Origin: Sva-07 sp963743825
Lineage (GTDB): Bacteria > Actinomycetota > Acidimicrobiia > Acidimicrobiales > Ilumatobacteraceae
Length of the DNA stretch: 64,000 bases
Direction: 5' to 3'
Assembly (NCBI GenBank): GCA_963743825.1
Contig: CAVURC010000018.1
Coordinates: 124,001 to 188,000, forward strand
Below are positions 36,376-45,269 of the stretch, piece after piece. A program made the translations under genes and the position numbers. The notes under the pieces are model-generated. The model was given only the letters and a program-made list of their open reading frames with translations. It was not told the DNA's origin and did not search any database. How positions within the stretch are numbered: the stretch's first letter is position 1; each line of letters starts with the position of its first letter.

Positions 36376-36424
36376 GTTGCGATGAGCTTTGGGTGCACCC
36401 CTTGCGCTGGTATCTCATCGGTGG
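36376..36424. repeat. 49-bp palindromic repeat, copy 2
   Basis: Same 49-bp unit, direct orientation, start 62 bp after copy 1, with three differences (ATC to CTT and one C to T). The substitutions weaken the outer stem. 17 bp 3' of the convergent HAD gene. Confidence 0.8.
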
Positions 36425-36441
36425 GCGTGTGGGGACGCGGG

Positions 36442-37266
36442 TCAGCGGCGGAGGAGGCCGGAGTTGCGCTTGCCCCCGCGGGAGCCGGCGAGCGCGACGC
36501 CGGCGGCGAAGCTGGCGCCGGCGATGCCGACCGCCCCGACCGATCGGACGGTGCGGCGAACGACCGATTTCGTCTGCTCGCTGAAGATCACGATCGGCCA
36601 GCCATTGCGTCGGGCATGGCGTTCGAGCTTCGCATCGGGGTTGACCGCGACGGGGTGGCCGACCGCTTCGAGCATCGGCAGGTCGCTCGCCGAGTCGCTG
36701 TAGGCGTAGCACTGGCGGAGTTCGTAGCCGTTCCAGTTGGCGATCTCGATCATGGCCTCGACCTTGCCGGCGCCGTAGCAGAACGGTCCGTCGAGTTCGC
36801 CCGTGTAGAACCCGTCGACGACCTTGCTGCGGGTGCCGATCCCCGACGTCATGCCGAGCGAGTGGGCGAGCGGCTCGACGATCTCCTGCGGGGCCGCCGA
36901 CACGATGTAGGTGTCGCGCCCCGCCTGGCGGTGACGGTCGAGGAGCCGACGGGCCTCGGGACGCAGGCGTGCGAGCAGCCGCGGCAGCACTTCGACGTTG
37001 AGCGCCTGGAGGTCGCTCTGGCGCATCCCACTCACTGCGGCGAGCACGCGGGCACGCACGGCGTCGGTGGTGTCGTCGCTCGCTCCGAACATCTTGAACG
37101 TGACGGCACCGGCGGCGTCGCGGACGAACTCGACGTTGGGGATCAGCCCGGCCTTGCGGGCCTGCAGTGCCAGCGTGAAGGCCGACGATCCCGAGATCAG
37201 TGTGCGATCGAGGTCGAAGAACGCCGCGCTCGGCCCGGTGCCCGAAACACCGACGTACTCACTCAT
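36442..37266 (-). CDS. HAD-IB family phosphatase with C-terminal hydrophobic tail
   Basis: 274 residues from ATG 37266, overlapping the rsmI stop by 8 bases. AAFFDLDRTLISGSSAFTLA is motif I of the HAD-IB (SerB/CicA-like) group; DTYIVSAAPQEIVEPLA is motif II; CYAYSDSASDLPMLEAVG is motif IV. Residues about 245-265 (VGAVGIAGASFAAGVALAG) form a hydrophobic segment that may anchor it to the membrane. Phosphomonoesterase of unknown substrate. Confidence 0.85.
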   Translation of the reverse strand: MSEYVGVSGTGPSAAFFDLDRTLISGSSAFTLALQARKAGLIPNVEFVRDAAGAVTFKMFGASDDTTDAVRARVLAAVSGMRQSDLQALNVEVLPRLLARLRPEARRLLDRHRQAGRDTYIVSAAPQEIVEPLAHSLGMTSGIGTRSKVVDGFYTGELDGPFCYGAGKVEAMIEIANWNGYELRQCYAYSDSASDLPMLEAVGHPVAVNPDAKLERHARRNGWPIVIFSEQTKSVVRRTVRSVGAVGIAGASFAAGVALAGSRGGKRNSGLLRR

Positions 37267-38110
37267 CGCGTTCACCCATGGTTCCAGTCTGGCGGTCGAG
37301 AGCGATGGCGAGCGCGTAGACCTCGCGTTTGGGCCGTCCGACCATTTTCGCGACGGTGGCCGACGCATCACGGGTCGATGCTCCGGCGTCGAGTTCGGAG
37401 CGCAGCGCAACGCGCACGTCGTCGTCGCTCGCGGGTCGATCGTCGACCGCGGCGCCTTCGATGACCAGCACGTATTCGCCTCGGGGTGCACCGATGTCGA
37501 GGTCGCCGAGCGGGCCGCGCACGACTTCTTCGTGGAGTTTGGTGAGTTCGCGGGTGACCACGACGACGCGTTCGTCTCCGCACGCGTCACGAAGGTCGTC
37601 GAGCGTGCGCAGCACGCGATGGGGGGCCTCGTAGACGACGGTGGTGCGGTGCTCGGCGGCGATCTCGGCGAGCCGGTCGGCGCGGTCGACGCCCTTGCGG
37701 GGGATGAATCCCTCGAACACGAAACGGTCGGCGGCGAGCCCGCTGATGGTGAGCGCCATGATTGCCGCACTCGGGCCTGGCACGGCGCTGACGGTGTAGC
37801 CGGCGTCGATGGCAGCACGGACGATGCGCTCGCCGGGGTCGGAGATGCCGGGTGTGCCGGCGTCGCTGACGATGGCGACGTCGCGTCCGTCGCCGAGCGT
37901 GCGCAACACGTCGCTGATCCGGCTCATCTCGGTGTGGTCGTTGCACACGGCGAGCCGGGCGGCGCGGATCCCGGCGTGCTGCAGGAGCAGCCCGGTGCGT
38001 CGGGTGTCCTCGCAACACACGAGCGCGGCGTGCGACAGCACCTCGACGGCGCGGGGTGCGAGATCGCCGAGGTTGCCGATCGGAGTGGCGACCAGCCACA
38101 GCGTGCTCAT
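37259..38110 (-). CDS. rsmI: 16S rRNA (cytidine-1402 2'-O)-methyltransferase
   Basis: 283 residues from ATG 38110. MSTLWLVATPIGNLGDLAPR is the diagnostic start; CEDTRRTGLLLQHAGI, VAIVSDAGTPGISDPGERIV and VPGPSAAIMALTISGL are the tetrapyrrole-methylase-fold motifs of RsmI; EAPHRVLRTLDDL follows. The closeness of rsmI and metG is usual in actinobacteria. Confidence 0.95.
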   Translation of the reverse strand: MSTLWLVATPIGNLGDLAPRAVEVLSHAALVCCEDTRRTGLLLQHAGIRAARLAVCNDHTEMSRISDVLRTLGDGRDVAIVSDAGTPGISDPGERIVRAAIDAGYTVSAVPGPSAAIMALTISGLAADRFVFEGFIPRKGVDRADRLAEIAAEHRTTVVYEAPHRVLRTLDDLRDACGDERVVVVTRELTKLHEEVVRGPLGDLDIGAPRGEYVLVIEGAAVDDRPASDDDVRVALRSELDAGASTRDASATVAKMVGRPKREVYALAIALDRQTGTMGERDE

Positions 38111-38147
38111 CGGATGCTGCCGCAATGCCGGCCTGGGCGCCGGCGGC

Positions 38148-38495
38148 TCATACGGCGTCCGCATCGCCGACGCGGACTTCGATCTCGTCGCCGACACGAA
38201 GACCCCAGCGTCCGAACGCACCGGCCTCGGCCTCGATCACCGACCGGGCGCTCCAGACCGGGATGCCCACGCGGAACTTCTGCATCTGGATGGTCTTGAC
38301 GACGACGCCGTCCGGGTCGAGGTAGGCGACGTCGATCGGGAACTTCATCCCGATGGTGTGGATCCAACGACATGGTTCGATGACGAGGGCGCCCTCGATC
38401 GATTCGCGTCCCATCAGCCCGCGGCGACGGGCGCTGCGAGTGTCGGCCACCTCCGCCGACGCCAGCACACGGGCGTCGCACACCAGCCATGCCAT
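38148..38495 (-). CDS. DUF192 family protein
   Basis: 115 residues from ATG 38495. RRRGLMGRESIEGALVIEP and the segment WIHTIGMKFPIDVAYLD, then GDEIEVR near the end, define DUF192 (a small beta-barrel family of unknown function, often exported; no signal peptide here). Precedes rsmI by 37 bp on the same strand. Confidence 0.85.
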   Translation of the reverse strand: MAWLVCDARVLASAEVADTRSARRRGLMGRESIEGALVIEPCRWIHTIGMKFPIDVAYLDPDGVVVKTIQMQKFRVGIPVWSARSVIEAEAGAFGRWGLRVGDEIEVRVGDADAV

Positions 38496-38594
38496 GGTCG
38501 CAGTGTGCCAGATTCCGGTGCGTTCCTCCACGACGCGTCGTGCGTCGGCGTCGGCGCGGTACGTTCGCCCGGTGAGGTGCGATCGTGAGCGTTG

Positions 38595-39299
38595 ATGTCG
38601 TCAGCTGACGCGTTCGAACTGCGCCGCGTCGATGCCGGGCCGGCGGGTGCCCCGATCCTCAGGTCGATCGACCTGACCGTTCCGGCAGCCGGCGTGACGG
38701 TGCTGGCCGGGCCGTCCGGTGCGGGCAAGTCGACGTTGCTGCGCCTCCTCAATCGGCTCGACGATCCGCTGGCGGGCGAGATCCGTTGGCGTGATCGACC
38801 GCTGACCGACTGGGCGCCGACGGAGCTGCGCCGCCAGGTGGCGATGGTGTTCCAGCGGGCGCCGATCTTTCCCGGCACCGTGCTCGACAATCTGCGGGTG
38901 GCGTTGCCCGAGGTCGCCGCCGAGCGGGCGGCGCACGTGCTCGAACACGTGGGGCTCGACGCCGAACTGCTCGATCACGAGGCCGACACGCTGTCGGGCG
39001 GGGAGGCGCAGCGGATGTGTGTGGCGCGAGCGCTGCTCACCGATCCGGTGGTGCTGCTCGCCGACGAACCGACCGCAGCGCTCGACCGGGCCGCTCGGGC
39101 GACGGTGGAGGATCTGGGTCGTTCGCTGGCCGACTCGGGAGTGGGCGTGATCTGGGTCAGCCACGACACCGATCAGCTCCGCCGGCTCGCCGATCACGTG
39201 ATCGTGCTCGCCGAGGGAACGGTGCGGGCGATCGGACATCTCGACGAACTCGATGCGAGCGACGATCCCCTCGTGCGCCAATCGGTAGGGGCACCATGA
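38595..39299 (+). CDS. fetA: ABC transporter ATP-binding protein, FetA-like
   Basis: 234 residues from ATG 38595. VLAGPSGAGKSTLLRLLNRL is Walker A, MVFQRAPIFPGTVLDNL the Q-loop, DTLSGGEAQRMCVARALL the signature, VVLLADEPTAALD Walker B and WVSHDTDQ the switch His. Paired with an UPF0014/FetB permease 28 bp downstream; FetAB in E. coli exports iron and protects against peroxide stress. The assignment rests on the partner. Confidence 0.85.
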   Translation: MSSADAFELRRVDAGPAGAPILRSIDLTVPAAGVTVLAGPSGAGKSTLLRLLNRLDDPLAGEIRWRDRPLTDWAPTELRRQVAMVFQRAPIFPGTVLDNLRVALPEVAAERAAHVLEHVGLDAELLDHEADTLSGGEAQRMCVARALLTDPVVLLADEPTAALDRAARATVEDLGRSLADSGVGVIWVSHDTDQLRRLADHVIVLAEGTVRAIGHLDELDASDDPLVRQSVGAP

Positions 39300-39327
39300 T
39301 CCCGGCCTGGCGGTCGGAGCGGGGAGC

Positions 39328-40128
39328 GTGATGATCGCTGTGCAGCAGGGTGACATCGGCGTCACCGGGTTGGCCGCGTCGGCGATCCTCGTGGCGGTCG
39401 CCGTCGGGATCTCGTTCTGGCGCCAATTGGGCCTGGAGCGCAGCCTGCTGTGGGCGTCGCTGCGGGCGCTCGTGCAACTGTTGATCGTCGGGTGGGTGTT
39501 GCAGTTCGTGGTCGATCCCGACGACCCGTTGATCTATTCGGTGATCTGGCTGCTGGCGATGGTCGGGTTCGCCGCGTACACGACGTCGCGGCGGGCGCCG
39601 GACGTGCCCAAGGTGCTGGTGCTGTCGCTGATCGCGTATGCGGCCTCGGCGGTCGTGGTGCTCGGCGTGCTGTTCGGCTTCGGGATCTACGACCTGGAGG
39701 GTCGCACGCTGGTGCCGCTCGCCGGGATGGTCGTCGGCAACTCGCTGGCGGCGACGGTGCTCGTGTCGCGTCAGCTGCTGATCGCAGCGAACGACCAGCG
39801 CGACCTGATCGAGGCGCGGTTGGCACTCGGGTTGACGGCGACCGAGTCGTTCCAACCCCACCTGCGCCAAGCATTGCGGACTGCGCTCGTGCCGCAGATC
39901 GAATCGACGAAGGCCGTGGGGATCGTGTTCCTGCCCGGCGCGATGGTCGGGTTGATCCTCGCCGGCATCGATCCGGCCGATGCCGTGAAGGTCCAGGTGT
40001 CGGTGATGTACCTCGTGCTCGGCAGCGTGGCGACGACGACTGCGGTGATGAGCCTCGGCATCTCCCGCGAGCTGTTCACCCCGTCGCAACAGCTGCGCCG
40101 TCGAGCCCCGAACACCAACCCCTCATGA
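39328..40128 (+). CDS. fetB: UPF0014/FetB-like permease
   Basis: About 266 residues; GTG 39328 or ATG 39331 start. Seven or so hydrophobic segments with RALVQLLIVGWVLQFV, PLAGMVVGNSLAATVLVSRQ and the family core TKAVGIVFLPGAMVGLILAG followed by VMYLVLGSVATTTAVMSLG. Transmembrane partner of the FetA-like ATPase. Ends in a palindrome shared with a convergent gene. Confidence 0.9.
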   Translation: MMIAVQQGDIGVTGLAASAILVAVAVGISFWRQLGLERSLLWASLRALVQLLIVGWVLQFVVDPDDPLIYSVIWLLAMVGFAAYTTSRRAPDVPKVLVLSLIAYAASAVVVLGVLFGFGIYDLEGRTLVPLAGMVVGNSLAATVLVSRQLLIAANDQRDLIEARLALGLTATESFQPHLRQALRTALVPQIESTKAVGIVFLPGAMVGLILAGIDPADAVKVQVSVMYLVLGSVATTTAVMSLGISRELFTPSQQLRRRAPNTNPS

Positions 40129-40130
40129 CC

Positions 40131-40165
40131 GACGTACACGATGTGTCAGACACATCGTGTACGTC
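40131..40165. terminator. Perfect palindrome between convergent stops (identical to the copy at 19706)
   Basis: Arms GACGTACACGATGTGTC and reverse complement around A: 17-bp arms, 35 bp. The inner 33 bp equal those at 19706-19738. Lies two bases after the fetB stop and runs into the acyl-CoA dehydrogenase stop. Likely bidirectional terminator. Confidence 0.8.
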
Positions 40166-41309
40166 AGAGGCCGAGTGACTTGGCGATGATCGTCTTCATC
40201 ACTTCGTTGGTGCCGCCGTAGATGGAGGTCACCCGGGCATCGACGTAGGCGCGGGCGATCGGGTACTCGCTCATGTAGCCGTATCCGCCGAACAGCTGCA
40301 GGCACCGGTCGGTGGCACGGTTCTGCAGGTCGGTGCACCAGTACTTGGCCTGCGCGGCCTGGGCGGCGGTGAGTTCACCGGCGTTGAGCGCCAGGATGCA
40401 CTGGTCGACGTAGGCCTGGGTGACGTCGATCTCGGTGGCGACTTCGGCGAGCACGAACTTGGTGTTCTGGAACGTGCCGATCGACTTGCCGAACGCCGTG
40501 CGCTCGCCGACGTACTCCAGCGTCCAACCGAGTGCCGCCCGCGCCGCCGCGACGCCGGCGACGGCGATCGACAGACGCTCCTGCGCGAGGTTCGCACTGA
40601 GGTAGTTGAAGCCCTTGCCCTCCTCGGCCAGACGGTTGGCCACCGGCACCCGCACGTCGGTGAAGAACAGCTCGGCGGTGTCCTGGCTGTGCATGCCGAT
40701 CTTGTCGAGGTTGCGCCCTCGCTCGAACCCGTCCATGCCCCGTTCGACCACGAGCAGCGACAGCCCGCTGTGTCGTTCGGTCGGGTCGGTCTTCGCGGCG
40801 ACGATCACGAGGTCGGAGTTGATCCCGTTCGTGATGAACGTCTTGGAGCCGTTGACGACGTACTCGTCGCCGTCGCGGACCGCGGTGGTGGCGATGCCGG
40901 CGAGGTCGGAACCGGTGCCGGGTTCGGTCATCGCGACGGCGGTGATCAGCTCACCGGAGGCGATCCCCGGCAGCCATCGCTGCGCTTGTTCGTCGGTGCA
41001 GTACTCGATGAAGTACGGCGTGGTGATGTCGTTGTGCAGTGTCAGCCCGAGGCCCGCTCCGCCGATGCCCGCGGCAGCGAACTCCTCGCTGATGATCGCG
41101 TTGAACCGGAAGTCGTTCGTGCCGCCGCCCCCGTACTGCTCGGGGATCGCCATGCCGAGGAACCCGTACTGCCCGGCCGCGAGATACAGCTCGCGCGGGG
41201 CGATGCCGGCAGCCTCCCACTCGAGATAGTGGGGAGATGCCTCCTTGGCCACGAAGGCGGCGAAGGACTCGCGGAACGCGTGGTGTTCGTCGTCGAAGAT
41301 CGTGCGCAT
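40164..41309 (-). CDS. Acyl-CoA dehydrogenase
   Basis: 381 residues from ATG 41309. AVAMTEPGTGSDLAGIATTA and VVNGSKTFITNGINSDLVIV are the FAD/substrate signatures; QLFGGYGYMSEYPIARAYVD and DARVTSIYGGTNEVMKTIIA close the C-terminal domain. In the latter the usual catalytic Glu position of medium-chain enzymes is in IYGGTNEV. Chain-length specificity cannot be read. Divergent from the TPP enzyme over 98 bp. A very long in-frame extension upstream is an antisense artefact of the GC-rich neighbour. Confidence 0.93.
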   Translation of the reverse strand: MRTIFDDEHHAFRESFAAFVAKEASPHYLEWEAAGIAPRELYLAAGQYGFLGMAIPEQYGGGGTNDFRFNAIISEEFAAAGIGGAGLGLTLHNDITTPYFIEYCTDEQAQRWLPGIASGELITAVAMTEPGTGSDLAGIATTAVRDGDEYVVNGSKTFITNGINSDLVIVAAKTDPTERHSGLSLLVVERGMDGFERGRNLDKIGMHSQDTAELFFTDVRVPVANRLAEEGKGFNYLSANLAQERLSIAVAGVAAARAALGWTLEYVGERTAFGKSIGTFQNTKFVLAEVATEIDVTQAYVDQCILALNAGELTAAQAAQAKYWCTDLQNRATDRCLQLFGGYGYMSEYPIARAYVDARVTSIYGGTNEVMKTIIAKSLGL

Positions 41310-41407
41310 CCCCGAAGCGTAGGGTCGAGGGCGCGCCGCGAGCATGGTTCGGCACCGGCCGGACGCGTCGGGTTCGCGAGACTGGCCGCCGTACGGAGGG
41401 AGCCGAC

Positions 41408-42965
41408 ATGTATCCAGCTGAAGTGAACGGGGCCGAAAGCCTGCTGCGCACGCTCGTTGCGAGTGGAGTCGAGGTGTGCTTCGCGAATCCCGGCACGTCG
41501 GAGATGCACTTCGTGTCCGCGATCGATCGTGTCGACGGGATGCGGCCGGTGCTCGGATTGTTCGAGGGTGTCGTGACCGCGATGGCCGACGGGTACGCGC
41601 GCATGGCGGAACGCCCGGCGGCGACGTTGCTCCACCTCGGGCCCGGCTTGGCCAACGGGCTCGCCAACCTCCACAATGCGCGCCGTGCCGCCTCGCCGAT
41701 CGTGAACATCGTCGGCGACCACGCCACGTATCACGCCCAGTACGACGCGCCGTTGACGTCGGACATCGTGGGGTTCGCGCGCCCGGTGTCGGGTTGGCTG
41801 CACGAATCGACGAGTGCCGGGTCGGTGGCGGCCGACGGTGCCCGTGCGGTGCAGGCGGCCCGTCAGGCGCCCGGCCAGATCGCGACGCTGATCGTGCCGG
41901 CCGACGTGGCGTGGCTTCCGGCGGCGGCTCCTGCCGATCCGCTCGAGGTGCCCGCGCCGGCGCCGGTGTCGTCGTCGGCGATCGCCGCGGCGGTGGCGGC
42001 GCTCCGCAACGGGAGGCCGACCGCGATCCTGCTGCGGGGAGCGTCGCTGCGCGGCGAGGGCCTCGTGGCGGCCGGGCGGATTGCCGCGGCGAGCGGGCGC
42101 CCGGCTGTTCTGCGACACGTTCGCGCCGCGGCTCGAGCGGGGCGCGGGGCGCGTCGTGATCGAGCGGTTGCCGTACTTCGCCGAGCAGTTGGTGGAGACA
42201 CTGGCGTCGGTCGAGCAGCTGGTACTCGTGGGGTCGACGCCGCCGGTTGCGTTCTTCGCCTATCCCGGCAAGCCGAGCTGGTGCTCGCCCGAGGGTGCGA
42301 CGATCCTGCATCTCGCCCACCCGCACGAGGACGGCGTCGCCGCGCTGGTCGAGGTCGCCGACAGTCTCGGCGCGCCGTCGGATGGCGTGGCGGTGGCGCC
42401 GCTGTCGTTGCCCGATCACCCGACGGGTCGGTTCGACCAGTTCACCATCGGCCAGGTCATCGCCCGGCTGCTGCCGGAGGGGGCGATCGTGTCGGACGAG
42501 TCGGCGACGTCCGGTCTCGGCCCGGCACTCGCACTGGCGACGGCCGCGCCGCACGACGTGCTGTCGTTGACCGGGGGAGCGATCGGCCAGGGACTCCCGC
42601 TGGCGGCCGGCGCCGCGGTCGCGTGCCCGGATCGCAAGGTCGTGTGCCTGCACGGTGACGGTGGAGCGATGTACACGGTGCAGGCGTTGTGGACCATGGC
42701 GCGTGAACACCTCGACGTGACCACGGTGATCTTCGCGAACCGTTCCTACGGGATCCTCAACATCGAGCTGCAGCGGGTCGGCGCCGACAGTGGCCCGAAG
42801 GCGCTGTCGATGCTCGACATCGGCAATCCCGATCTCGACTGGGTGGCGCTCGCCACCGGCATGGGTGTCGAGGCCGTGCGGGTCGATTCCATCGACGCCT
42901 TCCGCGACGCCTTCGCCTCGGCCATGTCCCAGCACGGCCCCCGCCTCATCGAAGCCGCCCTGTAG
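41408..42965 (+). CDS. Thiamine-pyrophosphate enzyme (acetolactate synthase/benzoylformate decarboxylase-like), one frameshift
   Basis: Starts MYPAEVNGAESLLRTLVASG; the catalytic Glu is in ANPGTSEMHFVSAID / LGLFEGVVTAMADGYARM. The C-terminal TPP site is HGDGGAMYTVQALWTMAREH with VIFANRSYGILNIEL (GDG...N motif). One extra C near 42100-42102 breaks it; the corrected protein has 518 residues. The PGTSE form with a shorter length than biosynthetic AHAS (about 560-600) and no regulatory subunit nearby favours a catabolic decarboxylase/carboligase over acetolactate synthase. Function otherwise open. Confidence 0.87.
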
Positions 42966-42967
42966 CC

Positions 42968-43011
42968 GTACATCGGGGTCATTACATCAGGGGTCAGACC
43001 CATCGATGTAC
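42968..43011. terminator. Palindrome in a convergent gap
   Basis: Outer arms GTACATCG (42968) and CGATGTAC (43004) enclose GGGGTCAGACCC (42990). Between the TPP-enzyme stop (42965) and the ychF stop (43028). Member of the GTCAGAC-core group. Confidence 0.65.
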
Positions 43012-43027
43012 AAGCTGCGACACCTCG

Positions 43028-44116
43028 CTACACGTTGAAGCGGAACTCCATGACGTCGCCGTCCTGCGCGACGTAGTCCTTGCCCTCGACGCGGATCTTG
43101 CCCACGTCCTTCGCCGCGTTCCACGACCCGAGCGGCAGCAGTTCGTCCCACTGGATCACTTCGGCCTTGATGAAGCCGCGCTGGAAGTCGGTGTGGATCC
43201 GACCGGCGCACACCGGTGCGGTCGAGCCCTGGTAGAAGGTCCACGCCCGTGACTCCTTCTCGCCGGTCGTGAAGTACGTCCGCAGTCCGAGCAGGTGGTA
43301 GGCGCTGCGGACCATCCGGAACAGGGCGCCTTCGCCGAGCCCGAAACCTTCGAGGATCTCGGCCCGCTCGACCGGATCCTCGATCGCTGCGGCCTCGGCC
43401 TCCAGCTGGACGCACATCCCGATGACCTCGACGTTGTCGCCGGCGTTGTTGAACTCGGCGGCGACGAGCGCTTCCTTCTCGGGGATCGACTCGATGTCGT
43501 CCTCGCCCACGTTCACGACGACGAGCACGCGCCGGTTGGTGAGCAGGAAGTAGGGGGCGAGTGCATCTCGCACGTCGTCCTTCAGGCCGGCCCGGTAGAG
43601 CGGCAACCCCTCTGACAGGGCGTCGTACGCAATCTGGAGGTTGGCGGCTTCTTCCGCCATCGACCGGTCGAGCTTGGCCGCGCGCTGGGTCTGGTGCAGC
43701 CGCTTCTCGACGGTCTCGAGGTCGGCGAGGGCGAGTTCGATCTCGACGACGCGCAGGTGCTCGAGCGGGTCGGATGGGCCGGTGACGTCGTCGTCGACGA
43801 AGGCTCGCAGCACGAACACGATGGCGTCGACCTCACGGATGTTGGCGAGGAACTTGTTGCCGAGGCCCTCACCCTTGCTGGCGCCTTCGACGAGCCCGCC
43901 GATGTCGACGACCTCGACCGATGCATGGATCGTCCGCTTCGTCTGCGACATCACGGCGAGCTGATCGAGACGATCGTCGGGCACCTTGGCCACACCGATG
44001 TTCGGGTCCTTCGTGGCGAACGGGTACGGCGCGGCGAGCGCACCACCGCCGGTCAACGCGTTGTACAGCGAACTCTTGCCCGCGTTGGGGAGACCGACCA
44101 GACCGAAACGTTCCAT
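43028..44116 (-). CDS. ychF: Ribosome-binding ATPase YchF
   Basis: 362 residues from ATG 44116. MERFGLVGLPNAGKSSLYNA is the G1 loop, DIGGLVEGASKGEGLGNKFL the G3 region, then the helical and TGS domains ending FIKAEVIQWDELLPLGSWNA and KDYVAQDGDVMEFRFNV. Obg-family protein that prefers ATP and binds the ribosome. Complete and typical in length. Confidence 0.95.
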   Translation of the reverse strand: MERFGLVGLPNAGKSSLYNALTGGGALAAPYPFATKDPNIGVAKVPDDRLDQLAVMSQTKRTIHASVEVVDIGGLVEGASKGEGLGNKFLANIREVDAIVFVLRAFVDDDVTGPSDPLEHLRVVEIELALADLETVEKRLHQTQRAAKLDRSMAEEAANLQIAYDALSEGLPLYRAGLKDDVRDALAPYFLLTNRRVLVVVNVGEDDIESIPEKEALVAAEFNNAGDNVEVIGMCVQLEAEAAAIEDPVERAEILEGFGLGEGALFRMVRSAYHLLGLRTYFTTGEKESRAWTFYQGSTAPVCAGRIHTDFQRGFIKAEVIQWDELLPLGSWNAAKDVGKIRVEGKDYVAQDGDVMEFRFNV

Positions 44117-44195
44117 GAGACGCCGCAGGCTACCGAGCCGGAACGACGTCGGCCGTGGTTCGTCACGCTGTCGCCCGGCCAACTGTCCGTGCAAC

Positions 44196-44240
44196 TCTCG
44201 GCGGATCTGGGTGCGGCAGTCGCGACCAGATCCGCCGAGA
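44196..44240. repeat. 45-bp palindromic repeat, copy A
   Basis: Arms TCTCGGCGGATCTGG and CCAGATCCGCCGAGA, perfect over 15 bp, loop GTGCGGCAGTCGCGA. 27 bp 3' of the second DUF559 gene. Copy B at 45270 matches at 37 of 45 positions in the same orientation. Confidence 0.8.
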
Positions 44241-44249
44241 CGCGTCACG

Positions 44250-44270
44250 TGAGCGCTTCGGAAACGCTCA
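44250..44270. terminator. Small hairpin at the stop of the second DUF559 gene
   Basis: TGAGCG and CGCTCA pair around CTTCGGAAA; the stop codon (44268-44270) forms part of the arm. Probably ends the DUF559 transcript together with the 45-bp palindrome behind it. Confidence 0.45.
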
Positions 44271-45215
44271 GGCAGCGCCGGGCGGGGGGCTGGGGAAGCG
44301 GTCGGAGGCGTTCGTGTGTTCGGGTGCCCATCGGTCGATGGCTGCGCGAATCCGGTCGGCGGTCGCTTTCGGGCGTGTCGTCACGGCCCGGTAGGTGAAG
44401 CGAACGACGATCCATCCGGCGGCGATCAGATCGGCGTCGCGGTCATGGTCGCGTTCGAAGTTCAGTCGATCGAGGCCGTGGTGCGTCCACCCGTCGCACT
44501 CGAGGAGCACCGGGGTGTCGATCACGCGGAAATCGATCTCGTGCCCCTCGATCACCGGATGGAATTCGACGGCCGGCAGTCGGTACCGGTCCACGAGGCG
44601 TGTCATGACGATTTCCAGCACCGAGTCGGCCGGTTTGTCGTCGATCGACCAGTCGGCGATGGCGTCTCGAACGGCGGCGATCCCGCCACGCCCGGACCGT
44701 GCGTGCTCGCCGACGGCGGCCTCGAGGGCGTCGAGCGACGCAAGTCGGGTGGCAATCGCATGACCGACGCCGGCATGGACACCGGACGGATCGACTGCGC
44801 CGAGGTCGATGATGGTGCGCAGGATGTTGGTACAGGCGATGCCAGACCTGCGTTGGGGCGTCAGTCGGGCGCGGTCGGTCGGCCGATGCACGATCACGCC
44901 GTCGAGGTGGAGGTCACGGCGTCGACTCAACGGGATGACGTCGACCGGGTCGTCGTCCGGGCGCGGCACGCCCCAGAGGCGAGCTGCGGAGCGGTGCGAT
45001 GCGAGCGCGGGTGCTCCGATGGCGAGCACCCCGGCGATGATCCGCTGCTCCGCAGTGCTCGGCGTGCCGATCAGCCGGGCGACGTACGGGTGGATCTGTT
45101 GGAGGTCTCCGCGTCGGATCGCCCGGTACCAGGCGGTGCGTGTGAGCCCGGACGCCTCGTACGTGATGATGCCGTGGTGGGCGCGCGCCCAGGCGTCGAA
45201 GTCGGAGAGCTGCAT
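44268..45215 (-). CDS. AbiEi-like winged-helix plus DUF559 nuclease-fold protein (copy 2)
   Basis: 315 residues from ATG 45215. N-terminal winged-helix (FDAWARAHHGIITYEASGL, then IHPYVARLIG), a middle part (LRTIIDLGAVDPSGV), and the DUF559/Vsr-like end. HEIDFRVIDTPVLLECDGWT supplies the Asp and Glu (E239) with an intact DG, and LIAAGWIVVRFTYRAVT follows. Unlike copy 1 the active-site pattern looks complete. The same architecture as the gene at 27223. It is flanked by two direct copies of a 45-bp palindrome. Function unknown; relatives are often annotated as AbiEi-antitoxin/endonuclease-domain proteins, but no toxin gene is adjacent. Confidence 0.75.
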   Translation of the reverse strand: MQLSDFDAWARAHHGIITYEASGLTRTAWYRAIRRGDLQQIHPYVARLIGTPSTAEQRIIAGVLAIGAPALASHRSAARLWGVPRPDDDPVDVIPLSRRRDLHLDGVIVHRPTDRARLTPQRRSGIACTNILRTIIDLGAVDPSGVHAGVGHAIATRLASLDALEAAVGEHARSGRGGIAAVRDAIADWSIDDKPADSVLEIVMTRLVDRYRLPAVEFHPVIEGHEIDFRVIDTPVLLECDGWTHHGLDRLNFERDHDRDADLIAAGWIVVRFTYRAVTTRPKATADRIRAAIDRWAPEHTNASDRFPSPPPGAA

Positions 45216-45269
45216 GCTCGGCAGTGGGCGATCGGGCCCGCCGGCCGGAACATCGACGGCAGGCACGAT

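Noticed and set aside
41310..42935. Extension of the acyl-CoA dehydrogenase frame by about 540 codons upstream
   Set aside because: It lies antisense to the TPP-enzyme gene and lacks any domain; the family start at MRTIFDDEHHAFRESF is at 41309.
44268..45215. AbiE-type toxin-antitoxin system
   Set aside because: The N-terminal winged helix is AbiEi-like, but no AbiEii nucleotidyltransferase-like toxin gene is adjacent at either locus.
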